Shown here: positions 25,387 to 34,776 of the stretch, piece after piece
Position numbering within the stretch: position 1 is the first letter of the stretch
Layout: each line of letters opens with the position of its first letter
Assembly: GCF_027460265.1 (NCBI RefSeq)
Contig: NZ_JAPZBC010000001.1
Span: 2,693,501-2,757,500, forward strand
DNA length: 64,000 nucleotides
Reading direction: 5' to 3'
DNA from: Streptomyces sp. WMMC940
GTDB lineage: Bacteria; Actinomycetota; Actinomycetes; Streptomycetales; Streptomycetaceae
The notes under the pieces: model-generated
The model's input: the letters and a program-made list of their open reading frames with translations, nothing else
Database searches by the model: none
What the model was told of the DNA's origin: nothing
Program-made: the position numbers and the translations under genes

Positions 25387-26265
25387 CTACGACCCGTGGT
25401 GCATCGGTGTTCCTTCGCCTAGGACACCCGTGGGATGCGCTCGGTTCTCTGCCGGGGCGAGCGGGGCCGAACAGAAACCGCAGCGGTCACCGATGAGTTC
25501 GATGCCGCACCAGGTGCACACCTCCCGTCGTACCGAGGAAACCAGCTGGTAGATCACGGAGATGTCGGGAAGGAAGGCGGCGAATTCGATCACCCGTGAG
25601 GTACCCCACCATCTCGGGGAATCGGCCGGCAGCGCGGTCTCCTGGATTCCCTGGACCTGCCATGCGGGCGCGAGCGTCGTATTCACCCATTCCGACTGCA
25701 GCTGCCCCTTCGCCACCAGGAGCTGGGTGGCGAACTCGGGTCCGATCAGCTCTCCGTGACCGACTCTGACCAGCTGGGGGCCGGGGTTGGCCACGACACC
25801 GAACTGCGAGCCGGGAACCCACGACTTGGCGTGGGACTTGAGGCTCACGGGGACGCGGTCGAGCTTGGTGACCGAGTTGAGCAGGGCGCCGGCGTGGATG
25901 TAGTGGGAGAGCAGCCGAGCCGCGGAGGCCACCACTCCGGCACTGAAGTCGCAGACGGACAGCTGTCGCAGCTGCCGGACCAGTACGGACACCCCGAGCG
26001 GCGGCAGATCGAGCTTCAGCAGCGCGATCCGATCGCTCTCCAGGACCGAGCGGACCGTGTGCAGTCTGCGCTCGTGGGCCGCGGGTATGGAGGCGGGGTA
26101 GAGGGCGATCACATAGCCGTTCTGCTCCACCAGGACCTGCATGTCGGCGAGTGCCGCGTCCAGCGGCTGGGCGTCCGGGGCGTGCAACAGCGCAGCGGTG
26201 GGCGTATGGCTGTCCGTCGGCGGCAGCACCAGGTCGGCGCTGGTCACAGCAATCGCGGTCGGCAC
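25387..26265 (-). CDS. Uncharacterised zinc-ribbon protein heading the tad operon
   Basis: 292 residues, no signal peptide or membrane helix. The C-terminus has a four-cysteine zinc ribbon (Cys250, 253, 262, 265: CTWCGIELIGDRCGFC). The main part is mixed alpha/beta without a motif I recognise; blocks include LVEQNGYVIALYPASIP and LPPLGVSVLVRQLRQLSVCD. It lies 112 bp upstream of cpaB and is the first gene after the GGGCCC element, so it is probably a dedicated Tad component or regulator. No function is known to me. Confidence 0.75.
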   Translation of the reverse strand: MPTAIAVTSADLVLPPTDSHTPTAALLHAPDAQPLDAALADMQVLVEQNGYVIALYPASIPAAHERRLHTVRSVLESDRIALLKLDLPPLGVSVLVRQLRQLSVCDFSAGVVASAARLLSHYIHAGALLNSVTKLDRVPVSLKSHAKSWVPGSQFGVVANPGPQLVRVGHGELIGPEFATQLLVAKGQLQSEWVNTTLAPAWQVQGIQETALPADSPRWWGTSRVIEFAAFLPDISVIYQLVSSVRREVCTWCGIELIGDRCGFCSAPLAPAENRAHPTGVLGEGTPMHHGS

Positions 26266-26657
26266 GCTGATTCCCCGTTCGGCTCCGGCCGCCGCAGCGA
26301 CGGCGACCGCAGTTCCCCTGCTCTTCGTGCTTCTCCTGCATCAGCACTTTATCCACGTCCAACAGGATCGGAGAACAGCTTTCGGTACCCGGCAACCCAA
26401 CCCTCACGCAATACTCACCGGCCAAAGCGGACGAAGCCGCCAGAGGTTAACTCCTGCATCAGCGAGGGGATTTCAGGAATCGTTTCTCCGCTATTCGGGA
26501 CGTCGGCACTTCGCGTCCCGCGCCACTCGTCCCCGCATGTCCCCCGCGCCGCCCTCCGATCGACCCGGCCGGGGCCCAACCCGCCGTCTGGGCCCGGATT
26601 GGGGCCCCAGGGCCCACGCCCCGGGCACCGGGCATCCGTACCGTCCGGTTCCGGTCA
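26266..26657 (-). promoter_or_regulatory. Upstream region of the main tad operon with four GGGCCC sites
   Basis: This 392-bp stretch has no gene. GGGCCC occurs at 26572, 26590, 26602 and 26610. TGGGGCCCCAGGGCCCA (26600-26616) contains GGGCCC-N2-GGGCCCA, the pattern seen at the pilin, toxin and peptidase genes. The long distance to the start codon (over 300 bp) implies a long leader or a distant promoter. Confidence 0.55.
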
Positions 26658-26955
26658 GTGAGCTTCACCGAGGCGGACTCTGCCGCGTGACGCGGCGATC
26701 GGCGCCGAGGCGGGGGGCGCGCCCGGTTCCACGCTCAAGGGTCAGAAGGAGATCACCGTCGCGGGTCCGTTAGGCCGGCGGGAGGCTCGGCGGATCGACT
26801 TCGAGTTCACCAGGGGGCGGGACCGGGTCCGGGGCGTGATCGTCGCGGGACTGGACACGGCCGGGAAGGCGTACGCCGTGCGTGTCGACGCGGTGGAGGG
26901 ACGGCTCGGCGACGACGATCTGAAGAAGATCGTCGATTCGGTCACGGTCGGGTAG
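26658..26955 (+). pseudogene. Decayed gene fragment (3' end)
   Basis: The frame ending at TAG 26953 encodes STLKGQKEITVAGPLGRREA, then DFEFTRGRDRVRGVIVAGLD, AYAVRVDAVEGRLGDDDLKK and a final IVDSVTVG. This looks like the C-terminal domain of a secreted or lipoprotein-type family. There is no start in this frame. A GTG at 26658 begins another frame that stops after ten codons, so one frameshift would join them. Codon bias is coding-like. I do not recognise the parent gene. Confidence 0.45.
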
Positions 26956-27016
26956 GTCGGGCAGGGCCGGTGTCCCGCGCACCGCGCGGTGGGCTGCTGA
27001 CGGGAGGCGGAGGACG

Positions 27017-27463
27017 ATGACGAGGTACGGCTCTCCCGGGGCGTCCGCCCGGGAGGACGAGCGGCCCGGAGCTGCGCTGTTCGCGCTGGCGCGGGCTTGG
27101 GCGGCCGGGGCCGTCGTCCTGCTCTTCACGGAGTACGTGCAGGCGACTGTGGTGTACGAGCACGTGGCGACGGCCGCGCGGATGGAGACGTTCGGCGGAC
27201 GGCTGCTGCTGATCCATCTGCCGAACGCGCTGTGCATCGGGCTCGCCGTCTGGGCGGCGGCGCGGATCCACCGCGCCCCCTTCCGGGACTCGGTGCCGTG
27301 GCATCTGACGTCGGCGCTCACCGTGCCGGTCGCGGCCCAGCTGCTGAACATGGGACTGCAGTGGGAGCGGCTGTCCGCCGAGGGACTGCTGATGTCGAAC
27401 GCCGTCCTGGCGGTGGCGTGTGTCGCGGGTTGGGCGGCGGACCGGTTGCAGGAGGACGCCTGA
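27017..27463 (+). CDS. Small membrane protein of unknown function
   Basis: 148 residues with GGAGGACG immediately upstream of ATG 27017. It has about four hydrophobic helices: AWAAGAVVLLFTEYVQATVV, LLLIHLPNALCIGLAVWAA, WHLTSALTVPVAAQLLNMGL and LLMSNAVLAVACVAGWAA. The loops contain few conserved residues I can link to a family. It lies between the gene fragment and the chitinase, same strand, with its own ribosome binding site. Confidence 0.7.
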   Translation: MTRYGSPGASAREDERPGAALFALARAWAAGAVVLLFTEYVQATVVYEHVATAARMETFGGRLLLIHLPNALCIGLAVWAAARIHRAPFRDSVPWHLTSALTVPVAAQLLNMGLQWERLSAEGLLMSNAVLAVACVAGWAADRLQEDA

Positions 27464-27545
27464 GGGGCGGTCGGGGGGTCGAAGGGGTGGGCCCCGGTCC
27501 CGTGGGTACCGGGCCGCTTTCGTATACGGGGTTCCGCCAGAGGTC

Positions 27546-27572
27546 TTGACAACCTGATTGGTCTGGACCAGC
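27546..27572 (+). promoter_or_regulatory. Chitinase promoter with DasR-type (dre) operator
   Basis: TTGACA at 27546-27551 is a -35 candidate. ATTGGTCTGGACCAGC (27557-27572) matches the published dre consensus ACTGGTCTAGACCAGT at 13 of 16 positions. Streptomyces chitinase genes are known to carry such sites and be repressed by DasR, which responds to glucosamine phosphate. Confidence 0.75.
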
Positions 27573-27635
27573 TTGGGGCCAGCGGTGGCCACCGTTCCGT
27601 ACCTCCTCCCCCAACTCCCCCACGGAGGCAGCAAA

Positions 27636-29333
27636 GTGGACCGCACCACACGCAGACGCAGATGGCTCGGCGGATTGCTGGCGCTGGCCGTCGGCGCCGG
27701 ACTCGGGCTGACCGGTGGGGCCGGCACCGCGCTGGCCGCCGACGTCAACAACGCGAAGAACGCCGGGTTCGAGTCGGGACTCACGAACTGGACGTGCTCG
27801 GGCGGGAGCGGAGCCGTGGTGTCGTCGCCGGTCCACGGCGGGGCCTCGGCGCTCAGGGGCACGCCTTCCGGGCAGGACAACGCGAAGTGCTCGCAGACCG
27901 TGCCCGTGAAGCCCAACTCGACGTACAGCCTCAGCGCCTGGGTGCAGGGCTCGTACGTGTACCTGGGTGCGAGCGGGACGGGAACGACCGACGTGTCGGT
28001 CTGGACGCCCGGCGGCTCGGGCTGGTCCCGGCTGAGCACCACGTTCACCACGGGCGCGGGCACCACGTCGGTGACGGTCCACACCCACGGCTGGTACGGG
28101 CAACCGGCCTACTTCGCCGACGACATCTCGGTGTTCGGACCCGACGGGGGCGGCGGCGGTGACCCCGACCCGGTGGTGCCCCCGGCTCCGGGCGGGCTCA
28201 CCGCAGGTGCGGTGACCTCGTCCTCGGTGGCGTTGAGCTGGTCCGGCTCGTCCGGCGCGACCGGGTACCACGTGTACCGGAACGGCACCAGGGTGCAGTC
28301 GGTCACCGGAACCTCGACGACGGAGACCGGGCTGGCCGCCTCGACGTCGTACCAGTTCCAGGTGTCCGCCACGAACGCCGCCGGAGAGTCGGCGAGGTCG
28401 GCGGCGGTGACCGCGACGACGTCGGGCGGCGGCAACCCGGGCAACCCCTCGGTGCCGAAGCACGTGCTGACCGGCTACTGGCAGAACTTCGACAACGGCG
28501 CGACCGTGCAGAAGCTGCGGGACGTCTCGTCGCAGTACGACATCATCGCGGTCTCGTTCGCCGACTCGACCGCGACCGCCGGACAGATCGTGTTCAATCT
28601 GGACCCGGCCGTCGGTTACGGATCCGTGGACGAGTTCAAGAGCGACATCGCCGCCAAGAAGAGCGCCGGGAAGTCGGTCATCCTCTCGGTCGGCGGTGAA
28701 CGCGGCAACGTCACCATCAACAGCGACGCGTCCGCGACGGCCTTCGCCGACAGCGCGTACGCCCTGATGCAGGGCTACGGCTTCAGCGGGATCGACATCG
28801 ACCTCGAACACGGCATCAACTCGGTGTATTTGACGAAGGCCCTGCGCCAACTGTCGCAGAAGGCGGGCTCCTCACTGGTCCTGACGATGGCGCCGCAGAC
28901 CATCGACATGCAGAACACCGGGACGGAGTACTTCAAGACCGCGCTCGCCGTGAAGGACATCCTCACCGTCGTCAACATGCAGTACTACAACAGCGGTTCG
29001 ATGCTGGGCTGCGACCAGAAGGTCTACTCCCAGGGCTCGGTGGATTTCCTCACCGCGCTCGCCTGCATCCAGCTCGAGGGCGGCCTCGATCCGTCCCAGG
29101 TGGGGATCGGCGTGCCGGCCTCCACCCGGGGGGCCGGAAGCGGCTACGTCGATCCGCAGATCGTGAAGAACGCCCTGGACTGCCTCACCCGGGGCACCAA
29201 CTGCGGCTCGTTCAAGCCCTCGCGGACGTACCCCGCCCTGCGCGGTGCCATGACCTGGTCGACCAACTGGGACGCCACGGCCGGCAACGCCTGGTCCAAC
29301 GCGGTCGGACCGCACGTGCACAACCTGCCCTGA
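27636..29333 (+). CDS. Secreted family 18 chitinase with carbohydrate-binding and FnIII domains
   Basis: 565 residues from GTG 27636, fixed by CGGAGGCAGCAAA. Signal peptide to about residue 34 (GTALAADVN). A jelly-roll binding module (NAGFESGLTNWTCS) covers about 40-155, FnIII about 165-255 (PGGLTAGAVTSSSVALSWSG), catalytic GH18 about 270-560. The active site reads SGIDIDLEH: the first Asp of DxxDxDxE is Ser384, while Asp387, Asp389 and the acid Glu391 are present. It hydrolyses chitin outside the cell. Expression is likely under DasR. Confidence 0.92.
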   Translation: MDRTTRRRRWLGGLLALAVGAGLGLTGGAGTALAADVNNAKNAGFESGLTNWTCSGGSGAVVSSPVHGGASALRGTPSGQDNAKCSQTVPVKPNSTYSLSAWVQGSYVYLGASGTGTTDVSVWTPGGSGWSRLSTTFTTGAGTTSVTVHTHGWYGQPAYFADDISVFGPDGGGGGDPDPVVPPAPGGLTAGAVTSSSVALSWSGSSGATGYHVYRNGTRVQSVTGTSTTETGLAASTSYQFQVSATNAAGESARSAAVTATTSGGGNPGNPSVPKHVLTGYWQNFDNGATVQKLRDVSSQYDIIAVSFADSTATAGQIVFNLDPAVGYGSVDEFKSDIAAKKSAGKSVILSVGGERGNVTINSDASATAFADSAYALMQGYGFSGIDIDLEHGINSVYLTKALRQLSQKAGSSLVLTMAPQTIDMQNTGTEYFKTALAVKDILTVVNMQYYNSGSMLGCDQKVYSQGSVDFLTALACIQLEGGLDPSQVGIGVPASTRGAGSGYVDPQIVKNALDCLTRGTNCGSFKPSRTYPALRGAMTWSTNWDATAGNAWSNAVGPHVHNLP

Positions 29334-29460
29334 CCACGGACGCGCGGTCGCGGGCGCCATCCGCGGCCCACCCGACCACGCAGTCCTTCCCGTCCTTCCC
29401 GTCCTCCCCGGACAGGCAGCGTCACCGCCCCCACCGGTGGCGCTGCCGCCGTTCGGACGG

Positions 29461-30030
29461 TCAGTGCGCCGGCGGCCGCCGGGACAGGTGGAAGTGGACT
29501 ACCGGCGCCACTTCCTCCAGCCACTCCTGCAGCAGGGCCTTGCGGCGGGCGGTGATCCGGCACTCGTAGAGCAGTCCGCCCGCATGGACGACGGCCACCA
29601 TGAGGACGGTGCCGTAGGGGGCGGGGGCGTAGTGGACGGTCCGGATCTGCGACCAGGGGAACTCCATGGTGTGGCCCTGGATCTCCAGGGCCACACCCGA
29701 GCCGTCGACGACGACGGAGTTGGTGCGGTCGTGTGCGAGGAACTCCGGTTCCTCGGCGTGCGCCGCGCCGCCGTGGGGCTGCGGCGGCGGGCCGGGCTGA
29801 GCATGCGCCGGCACCGGCTGCCCGTACGGGGGTGCCGACTGCCCGTACGGGTAATGCCGGGGCTGCTGTCCGTACGGGTACGGCTGGGGCGGCCCGTATC
29901 CACCCGGCCCGTACCCGCCCTGCTGCGGTGGGCCGTGGGGCGCCTGCGGGGGTACCGGTACGGGCGGGCCGAAGCCGGGCGGCGGTCCGGCGGCCGGAGG
30001 GTTCTGGTCGGGCGATCCGCCGTACGTCAT
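29461..30030 (-). CDS. Proline/glycine/tyrosine-rich hypothetical protein
   Basis: 189 residues from ATG 30030. The first about 95 residues are a Pro/Gly/Tyr-rich low-complexity tail with repeats such as YGQQPRHYPYGQSAPPYGQP. The C-terminal about 90 residues form a folded domain (SVVVDGSGVALEIQGHTMEF, YGTVLMVAVVHAGGLLYECR) like small uncharacterised actinobacterial proteins. There is no signal peptide. It ends convergently with the chitinase gene. Function unknown. Confidence 0.75.
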   Translation of the reverse strand: MTYGGSPDQNPPAAGPPPGFGPPVPVPPQAPHGPPQQGGYGPGGYGPPQPYPYGQQPRHYPYGQSAPPYGQPVPAHAQPGPPPQPHGGAAHAEEPEFLAHDRTNSVVVDGSGVALEIQGHTMEFPWSQIRTVHYAPAPYGTVLMVAVVHAGGLLYECRITARRKALLQEWLEEVAPVVHFHLSRRPPAH

Positions 30031-30052
30031 GCCCGCCAGTATGACGGCACCC

Positions 30053-31330
30053 TCACCAGGGGAGTTCACGGACCTGCTGGACGCACAGCACGACGAAGAG
30101 CAGCCCCGCCACACCCAGCATCGCGTTGCTCAGCATCCCGTTGCGCCACTCCCGGGGGATGCGCGAGGAGTTGAGCAGCCACACCAGGGTCAGCGCCAGG
30201 AACGGCATGAAGAACGCCCCGATCACTCCGTACACGATGACGAGACCGAACGGCTGGTCGAGGAACAGCAGCGAGATCGGCGGGAAGGTGAGCCACAGCA
30301 GATAGGCGCGGAACGCCGGCGACTTCTCGCGCGGCGTCCCGGCCGGCGCGAGCGACGGCCGGTAGTGGGCGACGAAGTCGGCGAACAGCAGGCTGACGCC
30401 GTGCCAGACGCCGATCAGCGAGGTGAACGACGTGGCGAAGAAGCCGACGAGGAAGAGCGTGGCCGTGGCGGCGCCGTAGCGGTCCTCCAGGATCGTGCCG
30501 AGGTCCAGCAGGCCCCTGTCGCCCTTGGCGATCGCGATCCCCGAGGAGTGCAGCAGCTCGGCACCGACGAAGAGCATCGCGACCACGAAGACTCCGGTGG
30601 TGAGGTAGGCGACGCGGTTGTCGAGCCGCATGACCTTCATCCAGCCGGTGTTGTTCCAGCCCTTGGCGTTGACCCAGTAGCCGTACGCGGCGAGCGTGAT
30701 GGTGCCGCCGACGCCGCCGATCAGACCGAGCGTGTAGACGAGGGAGCCCTCGGGGAGGACGGGCACCAGCCCGGCGAACGCGTCGCCCAGGTTCGGCGCG
30801 ACACGCACCGCCAGATAGACGGTGACCACGAACATGACGCCCACCAGGACCGTCATGACCTTCTCGAAGACCGCGTACCGGTTGAACCAGACGAAGACGA
30901 GCCCGGCGAGGCCGCAGAGGATGCCCCACCATTTGAGGTCCATCGCATCGGGGAAGAGCGCACCGAGCGGCAGCGCGCTGGACGACATCGCGGCCGCTCC
31001 GTAGACGAAGCCCCACACGACGACGTAACCGGTGAAGTAGACCGTGGTCCAGCGGCCGAGGCTGCGCCAGCCGTCGAAGAGGGTGCGGCCGGTGGCGAGG
31101 TGCCAGCGCCCGGCCGCCTCCGCCAGTGAGATCTTCACCAGGCAGCCGACGACCGCCGCCCACAGGAGCGTGTAACCGAACTTGCTGCCCGCGATCAGGG
31201 TGGCGACGAGGTCCCCCGCGCCGACGCCGGTCGCGGCGACGACGATGCCCGGGCCGATATGACGCCAACTCGCCTTGCGCATCACCGGGGCCGCCGTCCG
31301 TCCTTCTCGCTCTTCCGTCGTGTCCGCCAT
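30053..31330 (-). CDS. Nramp-family (divergent) membrane transporter
   Basis: 425 residues, about eleven helices. The overall fold and order fit Nramp/MntH, but the two metal-site motifs are absent. Helix 1 reads [20 protein letters not shown] instead of DPGN, and helix 6 [14 protein letters not shown] instead of the MPH motif. It belongs to an actinobacterial Nramp-like subgroup whose substrate is unclear, so a manganese or iron role should not be assumed. The gene diverges from the carboxypeptidase; a 19-bp palindrome lies in between. Confidence 0.82.
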   Translation of the reverse strand: MADTTEEREGRTAAPVMRKASWRHIGPGIVVAATGVGAGDLVATLIAGSKFGYTLLWAAVVGCLVKISLAEAAGRWHLATGRTLFDGWRSLGRWTTVYFTGYVVVWGFVYGAAAMSSSALPLGALFPDAMDLKWWGILCGLAGLVFVWFNRYAVFEKVMTVLVGVMFVVTVYLAVRVAPNLGDAFAGLVPVLPEGSLVYTLGLIGGVGGTITLAAYGYWVNAKGWNNTGWMKVMRLDNRVAYLTTGVFVVAMLFVGAELLHSSGIAIAKGDRGLLDLGTILEDRYGAATATLFLVGFFATSFTSLIGVWHGVSLLFADFVAHYRPSLAPAGTPREKSPAFRAYLLWLTFPPISLLFLDQPFGLVIVYGVIGAFFMPFLALTLVWLLNSSRIPREWRNGMLSNAMLGVAGLLFVVLCVQQVRELPW

Positions 31331-31406
31331 GCGTGTGGTCCTGCCTTCCCGTTCGTGCCGTGCGTCCCGTACCTCAGCCAACCGGAGACCGGCGTGTGCT
31401 ATTGAC

Positions 31407-31425
31407 CGGGGCATGCCATACCCCG
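31407..31425. promoter_or_regulatory. 19-bp near-perfect palindrome in a divergent promoter
   Basis: CGGGGCATGCCATACCCCG has one mismatched pair and lies between the Nramp-like gene and the carboxypeptidase gene. It is a candidate operator. Confidence 0.5.
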
Positions 31426-31511
31426 ACCATGTGCCCGACACACCAGAACCACCGTCAGCACATCCGCACGTCGCATCCAGCCACCCCCACACTCCCCACC
31501 CAGGAGACAGC

Positions 31512-32897
31512 ATGCGACTTCGCACACGCGGCATCGGCACTCCCGGCCGCACCGGCAGACGCCGCGGCCGGAGGTCCGCCACCCGGTCCGCCACCCTCGC
31601 AGGCCTGCTGGCACTCGCCGTGGCGGTGCCCTTCACGGCGACCGCCTCACCGGCACCGGAGCCCGCGGGGTCCGCGACCGCCGCGGCCGACGAGCAGACC
31701 CGCCAGTACGAGATCCACGGCCCGTCGACCGTCGCCGAGCGCACGGCCCTCGCGGCCACCGGCGTCTCGATCGACGAGGTCCACGACCACACGGTCGTCG
31801 TCAGCGCCGACACCGCCCAGGCCAAGCGGCTCCGCGCCCTCGGCCACGACCTCGAAGCGCTGCCCGCGCCGCCGTCCCGCAAGGCGGTGGGCGCCTCGGC
31901 CGAACCGTTCGACTTCCCGTCCGCGGACTCCCGGTACCACAACTACGCCGAGATGAACGCGGAGATCGACCAGCGCATCGCGGCCCACCCGGACATCATG
32001 AGCAAGCGGGTGATCGGCAAGTCCTACCAGGGCCGGGACATCATCGCGGTCAAGATCAGCGACAACGTCGGCACCGACGAGGACGAGCCCGAGGTCCTCT
32101 TCACCCACCACCAGCACGCCCGTGAGCACCTCACGGTGGAGATGGCCCTCTACCTGCTGCGCGAGCTCGGCGACGACTACGGCTCGGACTCCCGGGTCAC
32201 CAACGCCGTCAACGGCCGTGAGATCTGGATCGTGCCCGACCTCAACCCGGACGGCGGCGAGTACGACATCGCCACCGGTTCCTACCGCAGCTGGCGCAAG
32301 AACCGGCAGCCCAACTCCGGTTCCTCGGCCGTCGGCACGGACATGAACCGCAACTGGGACTTCAAGTTCGGCTGCTGCGGCGGCTCCTCCGGCTCCCCCG
32401 GCTCGGAGACCTACCGCGGCCGGGCCCCCGAGTCGGCCCCCGAGGTGAAGGTCGTCGCCGACTTCGTGCGCTCCCGCGTCGTCGGCGGCAAGCAGCAGAT
32501 CAGAGCGGGCATCGACTTCCACACCTACAGCGAGCTGGTGCTGTGGCCGTACGGCTACACCACGGCCGACACCGCCCCGGGCATGACCCGCGACGACCGC
32601 GACGCCTTCGCCGCGGTGGGCCGGAAGATGGCCGCGAGCAACGGCTACACCCCCGAGCAGTCCAGCGACCTGTACATCACGGACGGGTCGATCGACGACT
32701 GGCTGTGGGGCAGCCAGAAGATCTTCGGCTACACCTTCGAGATGTACCCGAGGGGCTTCGGCGGCGGCGGCTTCTACCCGCCCGACGAGGTGATCGAGCG
32801 GGAGACGAGCCGCAACCGCGACGCGGTGCTGCAGTTGCTGGAGAACGCGGACTGCATGTACCGGTCGATCGGCAAGGAACAGCAGTACTGCTCCTGA
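31512..32897 (+). CDS. Secreted zinc carboxypeptidase (M14 family)
   Basis: 461 residues with AGGAGACAGC before ATG 31512. The signal peptide is long and Arg-rich ([20 protein letters not shown]), ending near residue 46. A pro-region follows. The catalytic domain has zinc ligands HAREH (about 202-206) and IDFHTYSE (His about 336), the substrate Arg block [13 protein letters not shown], and catalytic Glu410 in YTFEMYP. It belongs to the carboxypeptidase T/A group and releases C-terminal residues from peptides outside the cell. Confidence 0.93.
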   Translation: MRLRTRGIGTPGRTGRRRGRRSATRSATLAGLLALAVAVPFTATASPAPEPAGSATAAADEQTRQYEIHGPSTVAERTALAATGVSIDEVHDHTVVVSADTAQAKRLRALGHDLEALPAPPSRKAVGASAEPFDFPSADSRYHNYAEMNAEIDQRIAAHPDIMSKRVIGKSYQGRDIIAVKISDNVGTDEDEPEVLFTHHQHAREHLTVEMALYLLRELGDDYGSDSRVTNAVNGREIWIVPDLNPDGGEYDIATGSYRSWRKNRQPNSGSSAVGTDMNRNWDFKFGCCGGSSGSPGSETYRGRAPESAPEVKVVADFVRSRVVGGKQQIRAGIDFHTYSELVLWPYGYTTADTAPGMTRDDRDAFAAVGRKMAASNGYTPEQSSDLYITDGSIDDWLWGSQKIFGYTFEMYPRGFGGGGFYPPDEVIERETSRNRDAVLQLLENADCMYRSIGKEQQYCS

Positions 32898-32928
32898 ACC
32901 GTGCGGTGCCGTCCGAGCGGGCGGCACC

Positions 32929-32964
32929 GGCGCAGGCCCGACGGGTTCCCGCCGGGCCTGCGCC
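32929..32964 (+). terminator. Strong terminator after the carboxypeptidase gene
   Basis: GGCGCAGGCCCG and CGGGCCTGCGCC form a perfect 12-bp stem around a 12-base loop, 32 bp past the stop codon. Confidence 0.85.
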
Positions 32965-33369
32965 CGTTCCTCCCTGCCGGAACGCCGCGGCCCCGCGCCC
33001 CGCCGATCCCGGTCGGCGTATCCGCCTCTTCCACGACCCGCACGGCTGCCGTCCGCGGACGGGGGATGACACGTCCGCCGGCCGTCGCCGTCCGGGACGT
33101 CGAGGCCGTCAGCGCACGGTCCGCGGGTGCTCCGGGTGCGGACCTCGTACGCGACGCGGGAGCACGACCAAGGGCCCGCCGGCGAGACCGCGCACACGAC
33201 GCCACCGGCCGCTGCGGCTGCCGCGGTCACCCTGACGCGCCCACGGCGGTCGCGGCCTGGTCTGATGGGTCCAGAGCCCCGGCACCCGGCCGGGATGCCG
33301 GACTGTCCGAGCGCGCTGCTGCGCGACGCAGCGTCGCCCAGCACGCGACCGCACGCCGAGGAGGCAACC
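32965..33369. other. 405-bp region without a supported gene
   Basis: Only the ribosome binding site of the next gene (GAGGAGG before ATG 33370) is clear. Open frames here have no start signals and no recognisable product. Confidence 0.5.
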
Positions 33370-34653
33370 ATGCCCGCCGACAACACCGTCGAAGGCCTCG
33401 ACCGGCTCGCCCGCGAGACCGTCGACCACCGCTTCAAGGCGCTCCCCCCGGACGCCGAGGGCCTCACCGTCGGCGAGCTGGCCGCCCAGCGGCGCAACCT
33501 CTTCACCGGTGGCTTCACCACTCCCGTGCTGGCCCTCTCCGCGGAGGCGCTGGAACACAACCTCGCGCTGCTGGAGACCTACGCCGAGCGCCACGGCCTC
33601 GCGTTCGCCCCGCACGGCAAGACCTCCATGTCGCCGCAGTTGTTCGCCCGCCAGTTGGAGCGCGGGGCCTGGGGCATCACCGCAGCCGTCCCGCACCAGC
33701 TCCGCGTCTACCGCGCCCACGGGATCCGGCGCGTCTTCCTGGCCAACGAACTCGTCGACCCCGTGGCGCTGCGCTGGCTCGCCGGTGAGCTGGAGCGGGA
33801 CCCGGACTTCCGGTTCATCTGCTACGTCGACTCCGTGCGCGGCGTGGAGCTGATGGAGGAGGCGCTGCGCGGTGCCGCCAGGCCCGTGGACGTCGTGGTC
33901 GAACTCGGCGCCGGCGAGGGCGCGCGCACCGGTGCCCGCACCGATGCCGACTGCACCGCCGTCGCCGGGGCGGTCGCCGCGGCGACGAACCTGCGGCTGG
34001 TCGGTGTCGCGGGCTACGAGGGCGAGGTCCCGGACGCGACGCCCGAGCGGGTGCGCGACTGGCTCCACCGGCTCGTCTCACTGGCCGTCACCCTCGACGA
34101 GGACGGCCGCTTCGCGGCCACGGACGAGATCGTGGTCAGCGCCGGTGGCAGCGCCTGGTTCGACACCGTCGCCGAGGTGTTCGCGGAACTTCCCGAACTG
34201 TCCCGCCCGGTGCTCAGGCTGCTGCGCTCCGGTGCGTACGTCTCCCACGACGACGGCCACTACAGGCAGCTGACACCGTTCAACCGGGTGCCCGAAGAAG
34301 GCGCGCTGGAGCCGGCGTTCCGGCTCTGGGCCCAGGTCGTTTCCCGCCCCACCGGGCAGCAGGCGTTCGCCAACGCGGGCAAGCGCGACGCAGCGTACGA
34401 CCTCGACCTCCCCGAGGCCCAGGTCGTCCGGGACGCCCGGGACGGGTCGGTGCGCCCGGCCGCCGGCATCACCGTCACCGGGCTGTCGGACCAGCACGCC
34501 TGGCTGCGGACGGACGAGGACGCGGACCTGGAGGTCGGGGACTGGGTCGGCATGGGCCTGTCCCACCCGTGCACGTCGTTCGACAAGTGGCAGCTGATCC
34601 CGGTGGCCGAGGCGGACGGCACGGTGACGGAGTACATCCGCACCTTCTTCTGA
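33370..34653 (+). CDS. D-serine/D-threonine dehydratase-like PLP enzyme (alanine racemase fold)
   Basis: 427 residues. The N-terminal barrel carries the PLP lysine in APHGKTSMSP (Lys84). The C-terminal motif GLSHPCTSFDKW provides the His-x-Cys zinc site typical of eukaryotic-type D-serine dehydratase and D-threonine aldolase relatives. Such enzymes deaminate D-amino acids to 2-oxo acids or cleave D-threo-hydroxy acids. The exact substrate cannot be told. Cytosolic, monocistronic, with a terminator downstream. Confidence 0.85.
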   Translation: MPADNTVEGLDRLARETVDHRFKALPPDAEGLTVGELAAQRRNLFTGGFTTPVLALSAEALEHNLALLETYAERHGLAFAPHGKTSMSPQLFARQLERGAWGITAAVPHQLRVYRAHGIRRVFLANELVDPVALRWLAGELERDPDFRFICYVDSVRGVELMEEALRGAARPVDVVVELGAGEGARTGARTDADCTAVAGAVAAATNLRLVGVAGYEGEVPDATPERVRDWLHRLVSLAVTLDEDGRFAATDEIVVSAGGSAWFDTVAEVFAELPELSRPVLRLLRSGAYVSHDDGHYRQLTPFNRVPEEGALEPAFRLWAQVVSRPTGQQAFANAGKRDAAYDLDLPEAQVVRDARDGSVRPAAGITVTGLSDQHAWLRTDEDADLEVGDWVGMGLSHPCTSFDKWQLIPVAEADGTVTEYIRTFF

Positions 34654-34689
34654 ACCACCCTCTGATCCTCGGGGCAGGCAGGCACGACC

Positions 34690-34723
34690 GGCCGGTCCCG
34701 ACGGCCGATCACCGGGACCGGCC
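34690..34723 (+). terminator. Terminator after the D-amino-acid enzyme gene
   Basis: GGCCGGTCCCG pairs perfectly with CGGGACCGGCC (11 bp) around a 12-base loop. Confidence 0.8.
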
Positions 34724-34776
34724 CCTATGTCCCGCCCGGCCCTCCCGGCCACCCCGACCCGGACAGCACCGATCGG

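Noticed and set aside
30053..31330. Calling the Nramp-like gene mntH
   Set aside because: The DPGN and MPH metal-binding motifs that define MntH are absent.
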